DNA from: Myxococcota bacterium
GTDB taxonomy: Bacteria > Myxococcota_A > UBA9160 > PR03
NCBI GenBank assembly: GCA_025453505.1
Contig: JALOQG010000187.1
Span: 1 to 5,986 of the forward strand
Direction of reading: 5' to 3'
Length of the DNA stretch: 5,986 bases
Under the pieces are notes generated by a model. The model was not told the DNA's origin and did not search any database. It saw nothing but the letters and a program-made list of their open reading frames with translations. Both the position numbers and the translations under genes were made by a program. Shown here piece after piece: positions 1 to 4,719 of this stretch (positions within the stretch are counted from its first letter, which is position 1; every line of letters begins with the position of its first letter).

Positions 1-333
1 GGGCCCGATCCGCGCGGCGTCGTTCGCGAGCGGCGCTACGTCGATCTCCAGACGCTCGCACCGCTCTACACGATCGCGTTCGGCGTCGAGGACGTGGCGA
101 TCGGGATCACGATCTTCGCGGGCCGCTGGAGCGAAGACCGCTCCAGCTATCCGGCGTGGCCCGACGAGCGTCGGCGGCCGCTGCGCGTGATCGACTCCGC
201 AGCCGCCGTGTTCGCGGATCTCGCCGGCGGCGCGAGCTGGCGGCGCGAGTCGTGGGATCTCGTGTCCACACCGCCCGGCGACGTCGAGGCGCGCAAGCTC
301 GAGTCGCTGGCGACCTTCGGGAAGATCCGCTGA
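1..333 (+). CDS. C-terminal part of an unrecognised protein (5' end outside window)
   Basis: The frame is open from base 1 to a TGA at 331-333, giving the last 110 residues of a protein that starts upstream. A GTG at 94 is an in-frame valine codon and an unlikely start, because the 31 codons before it read with the same G/C-ending codon choice. The fragment begins with an Arg-rich stretch, then a hydrophobic/aromatic segment near residues 16-41 (LAPLYTIAFGVEDVAIGITI), followed by a charged, Trp-containing tail (SWRRESWDLV) that ends KIR. There is no signal peptide, repeat or metal site in the visible part, and I do not recognise the family. Its stop lies 12 bp from the stop of the convergent DHH gene, so the two transcripts must end within or across each other. 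I am fairly sure it is coding and have no functional call. Confidence 0.6.
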   Translation, partial: GPDPRGVVRERRYVDLQTLAPLYTIAFGVEDVAIGITIFAGRWSEDRSSYPAWPDERRRPLRVIDSAAAVFADLAGGASWRRESWDLVSTPPGDVEARKLESLATFGKIR

Positions 334-345
334 AGCGTCGCGGGG

Positions 346-1737
346 TCAGGTCGGCTGGTGGATCGCGGCGACGAAGGCGTCGTGCAGGGCCTTGTGGATC
401 GCCGGGCGGTCCGCCTTTCCGAACATCTCGCGGAACGCCTTCATCGGGATGATGCCCTTCGCCATCGAGCGATGGCCGCCTCCGACGCCGAGTCCCTCGA
501 CGATCGCGCGCACGACCTCGCCGGCTGCGCGCACGTAACCGACGTTGCGCACCGAGAAGACGAGATCGGAGCCGACGATGCCGGCGGCGACCGACCACTC
601 GGCGCCTTCGGCCTGCAGGCCGAGATCGGCGACCTGCGGGATCACGTCCTCGCGCACGCGGCCGAGCACGAGCAGGTGGATGCCGTCCTCGACGCGCGTC
701 GCGCCGAGCGCACGGCCGAGCGCGCGCAGGCCGTCGACCGGCAGCGCCGGGCGCTCGATGCGGCGCAACAGGGCGGGGCTGTGCTCGGCGTGCAGATACG
801 CGAAGGCGGCGATGTCGTAGCGGCTCGTCTCGCGCCCGAGCAGCTGCGTGTCGCTCTTGATGCCGTAGAGCAGCGCGGTCGCCAGGCGCGGCCGGATCTC
901 GATGCCGGCGGCACGTACGTACTCGGTGAGGATCGTGGACGTCGCGCCGTAGGGCGTGCGGATGTCGCGGATCACCGTGTCGTAGCCGCCGCGTTCGGGA
1001 TGGTGATCGATCACCACGTCCACCGAGAGCACGCGGGCCGGCGGGCTTTCGCCGAACACTGGCGGCTGTACGTCCACCAGCGCGAGCCCGTCGAACTCCT
1101 CGAGGTCCGCGGGCGCGACGGTGCGCACTTCGATGCCGAGTGCGGCGATCATGGCGCGGTTCTCGGGCCGCTTGACCGCGCCGAACGAGATCAACGGTGC
1201 GGTCGTGCTCTTGCGATTGAGCAGTGCGCGCAGCGCGATCCCCGATGCGATGCCGTCGGGATCCGGATCCGGCTGCAGCAGGATGCCGACCTTCTCGCGC
1301 GAGCCGAGCAGCTCGCGGATCTCGATCACGCGGTGCAGATTCTCGAGGTGGTCGAACTCTTCGTCGAAGTCGTCGCGGATCAGCGAACGGAGGCGGCCGA
1401 GGCGCAGGCACGGATGCTCCGGGAGGTCGCCGGAATCGAGCTTGTCGGAGAGCACCAGCAGCGGCGCGATCGGGACCGTCTCGCCGATCACGCCGACCGC
1501 GGTGCGAACGAAGCCGATCTCCTCGCTGACGATCCCGAACACGTCGCCCTCGCGCGGGTCGAGCTTCGCGATGCCTTCGGCGGAGAGGCCGCCCGGCAGG
1601 GCGCGGAAGCCGGGCGGACGCACGCGCGTCTCGTCGTCGCGCGGCACCCAGAACAGCTCTTCGTTCTCTCCCGCCCCGATCCGGGACCAGAGCCGCGCCA
1701 GCTCGGCGCCATCGCACACGATGATGCGGCGTTCCAA
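346..1737 (-). CDS. DHH/DHHA1-family phosphoesterase with a Rossmann-like N-terminal domain
   Basis: With a TTG start the protein has 463 residues. DHH signatures run in order: DPDPDGIAS (157-165), the acidic residue of VDVQPP (D222), DHHP (244-247), and GIKSDTQ (292-298). The DHHA1 signature GGGHRSMAKG is at 419-428. These residues bind two Mn2+ ions and the phosphodiester, so the catalytic set looks complete, although the His that often precedes motif I is replaced by Gln (QPDPDPD). Family members (NrnA-type nanoRNase/pAp phosphatase, GdpP-type c-di-AMP phosphodiesterase) are cytosolic and cut short phosphodiesters; which substrate applies here cannot be told. Residues 1-145 resemble a TrkA-N/RCK-type Rossmann fold without the glycine-rich nucleotide loop. 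TTG 1735-1737 is chosen because GGAG stands 5 nt upstream and the domain begins there. The frame stays open to an ATG at 1914, but that extension is Arg/Pro-rich and runs across a likely promoter. It is same-strand with the acyl-CoA synthetase but 223 bp away, so probably separately transcribed. Confidence 0.88.
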   Translation of the reverse strand: MERRIIVCDGAELARLWSRIGAGENEELFWVPRDDETRVRPPGFRALPGGLSAEGIAKLDPREGDVFGIVSEEIGFVRTAVGVIGETVPIAPLLVLSDKLDSGDLPEHPCLRLGRLRSLIRDDFDEEFDHLENLHRVIEIRELLGSREKVGILLQPDPDPDGIASGIALRALLNRKSTTAPLISFGAVKRPENRAMIAALGIEVRTVAPADLEEFDGLALVDVQPPVFGESPPARVLSVDVVIDHHPERGGYDTVIRDIRTPYGATSTILTEYVRAAGIEIRPRLATALLYGIKSDTQLLGRETSRYDIAAFAYLHAEHSPALLRRIERPALPVDGLRALGRALGATRVEDGIHLLVLGRVREDVIPQVADLGLQAEGAEWSVAAGIVGSDLVFSVRNVGYVRAAGEVVRAIVEGLGVGGGHRSMAKGIIPMKAFREMFGKADRPAIHKALHDAFVAAIHQPT

Positions 1738-1740
1738 AGG

Positions 1741-1746
1741 CTCTCC
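1741..1746 (-). promoter_or_regulatory. Ribosome binding site deciding the TTG start of the DHH gene
   Basis: On the minus strand GGAGAG stands 3 nt before the TTG at 1737-1735 (GGAG with a 5-nt spacer). No other start candidate upstream in this frame was seen with a comparable match, so this site is the main reason for choosing TTG over the ATG at 1914. Confidence 0.6.
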
Positions 1747-1780
1747 GGGCGGTTCGTCTGCGAGTCCGCGGACGCGCGCG

Positions 1781-1811
1781 ATTCTAGCGGGAAGCTCCGA
1801 ACGATCGGAGC
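1781..1811 (-). promoter_or_regulatory. Candidate promoter and overlapping palindromic operator of the DHH gene
   Basis: On the minus strand a TAGAAT box (1786-1781) matches the sigma-70 -10 consensus at five of six bases and lies 43 nt before the TTG start, which would give a leader of roughly 36 nt. Just upstream is a perfect 7-bp inverted repeat, GCTCCGA (1794-1800) and TCGGAGC (1805-1811), separated by 4 bp. It covers the spacer and the expected -35 position, where no TTGACA-like hexamer is present. That suits an activator or repressor site. The palindrome could instead be a hairpin ending the upstream acyl-CoA synthetase transcript, but no T tract follows it. Confidence 0.4.
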
Positions 1812-1960
1812 CCCACCCGGATCGACGCCCCCGTGAGTGCCCCGGGGCCACCGGGAGTGGCAGCCTGCGGGGAATCCGCCGCCTTACGGCCTCGCTCTGC
1901 GCTCGGCGCGGCACGTGGCAGCCGATCCCCCCCGAAGAGAGAGCGTGCCCGTCGTCCGTG

Positions 1961-3415
1961 TCACCCGGCGGCTGCGACCTGCTTGGCGCTCTTGTAGTCC
2001 GCCTTGCCGTTCGGCGCGCGCATCGACTGCTCGGTGAAGACGATCTTCTTGGGAGTCTTGTAGCCGGCGAGGCGCTCGCGCACGTGGGCGCGCAGCTCCT
2101 CTTCGGTGGCCGATCGGCCGTGCTCGAGTCGCACGACGCCGGTCACGGACTCGCCCCACTTCTCGTCGGGCACGCCGACGACGAGCGCATCGGCGACGGC
2201 GGGATGCGTCTTCAGCGTCTCCTCGACTTCCTCGGGATAGACCTTCTCGCCGGCGGTGTTGATGCACACCGATCCGCGTCCGTGCAACACGATCGTGCCG
2301 TCGGCGTTCACCGTGCACCAGTCGCCGGGGATCGACCAGCGCCGGCCCTGGTACGTCTTGAACGTCTCGGCGCTCTTCTTCTCGTCCTTGTAGTAGCCGA
2401 GCGGAATCGGGCCCGAGCGCGCGATGTAGCCGGGCTCGCCGCTGCCGGGCTCGACTTCCTTTCCGTCCGGCGTGAACACCTTGCAGTTCGGGCCGATGCG
2501 GAACTTGCCGAGCGCGACGGTGCTGGCCTTCGTGGTCAGCTCCGCGCCGAAGCCGACGGCCTCGCTCGATCCGAACGAGTCGTAGAGCAGTGCGTGCGGG
2601 AGTTCCTCGAGAATCGCCTGCTTGACGGGCGGGCTCCACATCACGCCCGACGAGACGAGCAGCAGGAACTTCGAGAGATCCCAGCGTCCGCGATGTTCCT
2701 GCAGTGCCTTCAACATCGGCTTCGCGAAGGCGTCGCCGACGATCGCGCAGGCGTTCGCGCCGCGCGCTTCGATCGTGCTCCACAGCTCTTCCGCGTCGAG
2801 ACTCTTCGCCTCGGTCGTGACGATCGCGCCGCCGCCGCCGAGCGAGGCGTAGAGCGCCCGGTGCTCCCACATCACGCCCTTGGGCATGCCGGTCGTGCCA
2901 CCGGTGTACATGAAGAGCAGATCGCCCGGATCGCGGCGCAGCGTCAGCCGCTCGTCGGTTCCGGCGCCGACGATCTCGTCCCAGCGGATCGCGAACGCGT
3001 TGACCGCGGGCCGGCCATCGGTGATCTCGATCCATTCCTTCACTTTGGGAAGACGCTCGCGCACCCGGGCGACCCGGTCCGCGAACTCCGATTCGTACAC
3101 GACCGCGGTCGAGTCGGAGTTGTCGAGCAGGTAGACGAGTTCCTCCTCGCGGTAGCGGTAGTTCACGTTGACCGGGACCATGCGCGCCTTCATCGCGCCG
3201 CTGAGCGCTTCGACGAACTCGGGCCGGTTGTACGCGTAGAGCGCCAGCTTGTCGCCGGTCCGATGGACGCGCGCGAGGTGCAGCGCCAGCGCGTTCGCGT
3301 TGCGGTCGAACGCGCGCCACGTGCGCGTCGGGCCATCTACGCCGTGCGCGAGCGCGATGCGATCGGGGGCCGTGTCGGCCACGAGTTCGAAGAGATCCGC
3401 GAGATTCCAGTCCAT
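1961..3415 (-). CDS. AMP-forming acyl-CoA synthetase (FadD19/FadD17-like ANL family), apparently internally shortened
   Basis: The protein has 484 residues and would activate a carboxylic acid with ATP to an acyl-adenylate and then the CoA thioester, in the cytosol, for lipid, steroid side-chain or aromatic acid catabolism. ANL motifs are in order: A3 loop YTGGTTGMPKG (170-180), A5 DSFGSSE (279-285), A7 PGDWCTV (363-369), the A8 hinge region with GRGSVCINTAGEKVYPEE (379-396), and A10 with catalytic Lys471 in NGKADY (469-474). The N-terminus MDWNLADLFE is typical of the subgroup. The ATG is supported by GGAGG 6 nt upstream. Close relatives as I recall them have about 530-550 residues, with a long block holding a conserved PPLMHG-type segment between A3 and the GDAFAKP segment. 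Here only about 45 residues separate the two (A3 loop ends at 180, GDAFAKP begins at 228) and that segment is absent, the join falling at four glycines (193-196). Class is sure; activity and substrate are not. Confidence 0.92.
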   Translation of the reverse strand: MDWNLADLFELVADTAPDRIALAHGVDGPTRTWRAFDRNANALALHLARVHRTGDKLALYAYNRPEFVEALSGAMKARMVPVNVNYRYREEELVYLLDNSDSTAVVYESEFADRVARVRERLPKVKEWIEITDGRPAVNAFAIRWDEIVGAGTDERLTLRRDPGDLLFMYTGGTTGMPKGVMWEHRALYASLGGGGAIVTTEAKSLDAEELWSTIEARGANACAIVGDAFAKPMLKALQEHRGRWDLSKFLLLVSSGVMWSPPVKQAILEELPHALLYDSFGSSEAVGFGAELTTKASTVALGKFRIGPNCKVFTPDGKEVEPGSGEPGYIARSGPIPLGYYKDEKKSAETFKTYQGRRWSIPGDWCTVNADGTIVLHGRGSVCINTAGEKVYPEEVEETLKTHPAVADALVVGVPDEKWGESVTGVVRLEHGRSATEEELRAHVRERLAGYKTPKKIVFTEQSMRAPNGKADYKSAKQVAAAG

Positions 3416-3421
3416 GGGGCG

Positions 3422-3426
3422 CCTCC
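3422..3426 (-). promoter_or_regulatory. Ribosome binding site of the acyl-CoA synthetase gene
   Basis: GGAGG on the minus strand, 6 nt before the ATG at 3415-3413. It is a full match to the core of the Shine-Dalgarno sequence and fixes this start. Confidence 0.75.
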
Positions 3427-3438
3427 GTGCGACCCGAC

Positions 3439-3444
3439 ACTCTA
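3439..3444 (-). promoter_or_regulatory. Candidate -10 box of the acyl-CoA synthetase gene
   Basis: TAGAGT on the minus strand lies 23 nt before the ATG, which would place transcription start about 16 nt upstream of the gene and leave room for the GGAGG site. No clear -35 hexamer is seen (GTCCCA at a 17-bp spacing). It sits in the 103-bp gap shared with the divergent apaH gene. No convincing promoter for apaH could be picked out in that gap. Confidence 0.35.
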
Positions 3445-3518
3445 GCCCCGCCGCGGCGAGTTGGGACGGGCGCCGAACCGCGGCTTTCGTCGCCGACGGA
3501 CGCAGCTACGTTGCCGCC

Positions 3519-4355
3519 GTGCAGCGCATCTTCGTGGGGGACGTGCAGGGTTGCGCCGACGAACTCGGCGAGCTCGTGCAACGGGCGCGCGACGCCTTCG
3601 GCGGCGACTTCGAGCTGTGGCTCGTGGGCGACCTCGTCAATCGCGGTCCCGCGAGCCTGCGCGTGCTCGAGCTGGTGCGCTCGCTCGCCGACGCCGGTCG
3701 CGCGCGCTTCGTGCTCGGCAATCACGATCTGTCGCTGTTGCGCGTCGCGAACGGCCAGCGCTCCTACGGGTTCGACGACAGCTTTCGCGACGTGCTCGAA
3801 GCGGGCGGCGACTGGCTCGACTGGATGCGCACGCAGCCGCTCGTCCTGCCGGGTCGCATCGGCCAGCGGCGCTTCGCCATGCTGCACGCGGCGGCGATCC
3901 CGGGCTGGTCGCTCGACGCGCTCTGCGAGCGCGCGCGACGCGTCGAGGAACGGCTCGGCGGATCGCCGAAGGACGCGAAACGTCTGCTCGGGGCGCGCCC
4001 CGAAGACGACGACGACGCGGAGTTCCTCGCGCGCCTCACGCGCTGTCGCAGCATCGACGAGCGCGGGCGCTGGTCGAGTCGCACGCCCCGCGCGCCGCGC
4101 GACGCATGGCACGCACGCTGGCGCGCCGAGAAGCCCGACTTCGGCGTCGTGTACGGACACTGGGCCACACAGCGCCTGCACGTGGCTCCGCTGCTGCGCG
4201 GGCTCGACACGGGCTGCGTGTATCAAGGCCTGTGGGGCGATCGATTCCTCACCGCGTGGTTGCCGGTGCAGGACGCGGAAGATCCGTTCGCGACGCCCGA
4301 CGAAGGCTTCTGGCGCATAGCTGCGAGAGCGCAGTATCTGCACGATCCCGGTTGA
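3519..4355 (+). CDS. apaH: Symmetrical bis(5'-nucleosyl)-tetraphosphatase (Ap4A hydrolase)
   Basis: The 278-residue protein has the usual length for ApaH, which hydrolyses Ap4A to two ADP in the cytosol and so limits this stress alarmone; in E. coli ApaH also removes Np4 caps from RNA. Metallophosphoesterase motifs are all present: GDVQGC (7-12), GDLVNRGP (37-44, the form typical of ApaH rather than protein phosphatases), LGNHD (66-70), a His123 motif reading LHAAAIPGW where HAGI-P-W is usual, and YGHWA (212-216), followed by LDTGCVYQG (229-237). GDVQGC has Gln where E. coli has His, a variant I recall in other ApaH proteins. The GTG at 3519 is chosen because family members begin a few residues before GD-x-(H/Q)-GC; the frame is open further upstream but that stretch overlaps the divergent gene's control region. 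No strong ribosome binding site precedes the GTG. It is divergent from the acyl-CoA synthetase gene, with 103 bp between starts. Confidence 0.87.
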   Translation: MQRIFVGDVQGCADELGELVQRARDAFGGDFELWLVGDLVNRGPASLRVLELVRSLADAGRARFVLGNHDLSLLRVANGQRSYGFDDSFRDVLEAGGDWLDWMRTQPLVLPGRIGQRRFAMLHAAAIPGWSLDALCERARRVEERLGGSPKDAKRLLGARPEDDDDAEFLARLTRCRSIDERGRWSSRTPRAPRDAWHARWRAEKPDFGVVYGHWATQRLHVAPLLRGLDTGCVYQGLWGDRFLTAWLPVQDAEDPFATPDEGFWRIAARAQYLHDPG

Positions 4356-4390
4356 GAGCATTTTGCTTGCTCGCCCGTGCGCGGCGGGCG
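4356..4390 (+). terminator. Two small hairpins directly after apaH, possible terminator
   Basis: Immediately after the apaH stop, GAGCA (4356-4360) pairs with TGCTC (4368-4372) around a T-rich 7-nt loop, and CGCCCG (4372-4377) pairs with CGGGCG (4385-4390) around a 7-nt loop. The two share base 4372, so they are partly exclusive. No T tract follows on the + strand, so this is not a classical intrinsic terminator. The same bases also contain the -35-like element of the candidate RNA promoter. Confidence 0.25.
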
Positions 4391-4396
4391 TAGAGT
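4367..4396 (+). promoter_or_regulatory. Candidate promoter for the structured RNA in the convergent gap
   Basis: TTGCTC (4367-4372) and TAGAGT (4391-4396) are 18 bp apart. The -10 box is identical to the one in front of the acyl-CoA synthetase gene. A start about 7 nt downstream, near 4403, would begin the transcript at the sequence CGTGCTCG, which can pair inside the first large hairpin. The -35 is weak (three of six bases), and apaH read-through is an alternative source of transcript. Confidence 0.35.
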
Positions 4397-4437
4397 GAAA
4401 CCGTGCTCGTGCGGCGGGCGCGGAGGAGATCCGAGGT

Positions 4438-4502
4438 CCTGCTCTCGTCGGCCGAACCGCGCGCCTCGCAGAGCCGAGCACGAACGCGCCGATGAGAGCG
4501 GG
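4438..4502 (+). other. Stem-loop A: 14-bp stem with internal sub-helices
   Basis: Bases 4438-4451 (CCTGCTCTCGTCGG) pair with 4489-4502 (CCGATGAGAGCGGG) over 14 consecutive pairs, two of them G-U wobbles (4440/4500 and 4447/4493) that exist only in the + strand RNA. Inside, CGCG 4460-4463 can pair with CGCG 4485-4488 and CTCG 4465-4468 with CGAG 4475-4478. CGAGCACG at 4475-4482 is also a perfect complement of CGTGCTCG at 4402-4409, upstream of the stem, so a pseudoknot or a switch between two folds is possible. Confidence 0.5.
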
Positions 4503-4503
4503 T

Positions 4504-4548
4504 GTTCGATCGACAGGTGACTCCAGGAAGAGTCACGACGGATCGAAT
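4504..4548 (+). other. Stem-loop B: nested 8-bp and 7-bp helices with a CAGGAA loop
   Basis: The outer helix pairs 4504-4511 (GTTCGATC) with 4541-4548 (GATCGAAT), ending in one G-U wobble. An internal loop of 5 by 4 nt follows (GACAG and GACG, each starting with GA). The inner helix pairs GTGACTC (4517-4523) with GAGTCAC (4530-4536) perfectly, closing a six-base loop CAGGAA. It begins one base after stem-loop A. Two collinear helices of this length are unlikely to arise by chance in so short a span. Confidence 0.55.
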
Positions 4549-4556
4549 CGGGTGGG

Positions 4557-4573
4557 GGATCCTTCTCGGGTCC
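4557..4573 (+). other. Stem-loop C: 6-bp stem, TTCTC loop
   Basis: GGATCC (4557-4562) pairs with GGGTCC (4568-4573), including one U-G wobble that again holds only in the + strand RNA, around the five-base loop TTCTC. The loop bases can alternatively pair with GAGAA at 4587-4591. Weak alone; supported by its place in the array. Confidence 0.3.
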
Positions 4574-4604
4574 GGGAGCTTCCAAAGAGAACGCCGGAGA
4601 TCGA

Positions 4605-4639
4605 GGGAGACGCGCCGAGTCGCGACGAAAGCGTCTCCC
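4605..4639 (+). other. Stem-loop D: perfect 9-bp stem
   Basis: GGGAGACGC (4605-4613) is the perfect reverse complement of GCGTCTCCC (4631-4639). The 17-nt loop contains the 8-bp palindrome GTCGCGAC (4619-4626). Neither strand shows a T run after the stem, so it is not an obvious intrinsic terminator for either neighbouring gene, although it could work as one with Rho. Confidence 0.45.
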
Positions 4640-4642
4640 GAA

Positions 4643-4657
4643 GGTGCAGGCAGCACC
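4643..4657 (+). other. Stem-loop E: short 5-bp hairpin
   Basis: GGTGC (4643-4647) and GCACC (4653-4657) flank AGGCA. It stands 3 nt after stem-loop D. Such a short stem is expected by chance; it is listed only because it continues the array. After it, 4658-4719 holds no feature except second copies of CGCCGGAGATC (4592-4602 and 4684-4694) and GGAGATCCGAG (4425-4435 and 4688-4698). Confidence 0.2.
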
Positions 4658-4719
4658 ACTCCGCGAGGCCAACAGCCGAGTTCCGCCGGAGATCCGAGAA
4701 CCCCCCGCCGCTTCGGAAA

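Larger units (their letters stand above)
4403..4657 (+). ncRNA. Candidate structured RNA of unknown class (about 255 nt)
   Basis: This part of the 364-bp gap between the convergent apaH and HEAT-like genes holds five consecutive stem-loops (4438-4502, 4504-4548, 4557-4573, 4605-4639, 4643-4657). All four G-U wobbles found in the first three stems pair on the + strand; on the minus strand they would be C-A mismatches, so the + strand is the likely RNA. A -10-like TAGAGT lies just upstream. I compared it by memory with SRP RNA, 6S RNA, tmRNA, RNase P and glycine and c-di-GMP riboswitches and saw none of their core motifs. It opens no gene downstream on its own strand, so a riboswitch is unlikely. 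A small RNA, a long 3' UTR of apaH or a structured intergenic repeat element are the options. Ends are approximate, and no T-tract terminator is seen. Confidence 0.4.

Noticed and set aside
358..1836. Long + strand open frame (492 codons) antisense to the DHH gene
   Set aside because: It is rich in Ala, Arg, Asp, His and Gln with no recognisable motif, as expected for an antisense shadow in GC-rich DNA. The opposite strand carries complete DHH/DHHA1 motifs.
1738..1914. N-terminal extension of the DHH protein to the ATG at 1914
   Set aside because: The 59 extra residues are Arg/Pro-rich without domain character and would overlap the TAGAAT box and palindrome; the TTG at 1737 has a good ribosome binding site.
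1121..3445. 774-codon + strand open frame across the DHH and acyl-CoA synthetase genes
   Set aside because: It spans two well-supported genes on the other strand and has low-complexity Ser/Arg then His/Arg/Asp-rich composition with no domain.
3249..3518. N-terminal extension of ApaH
   Set aside because: The upstream part overlaps the divergent acyl-CoA synthetase gene, and ApaH proteins begin a few residues before the GD-x-(H/Q)-GC motif.
1884..4481. 865-codon minus strand open frame
   Set aside because: It runs antisense through apaH and out of frame through the acyl-CoA synthetase gene, with Arg-rich composition. It is a by-product of the scarcity of stop codons.
4249..4659. Minus strand 136-codon open frame across the gap and the end of apaH
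   Set aside because: It overlaps apaH antisense, has no clear ribosome binding site and no recognisable motif.
4356..4719. Known RNA classes (SRP RNA, 6S RNA, tmRNA, RNase P RNA, glycine or c-di-GMP riboswitch, attC site)
   Set aside because: None of the core motifs I know for these were found on either strand, and no gene lies downstream on the strand favoured by the wobble pairs. This is by eye only; a covariance-model scan would settle it.
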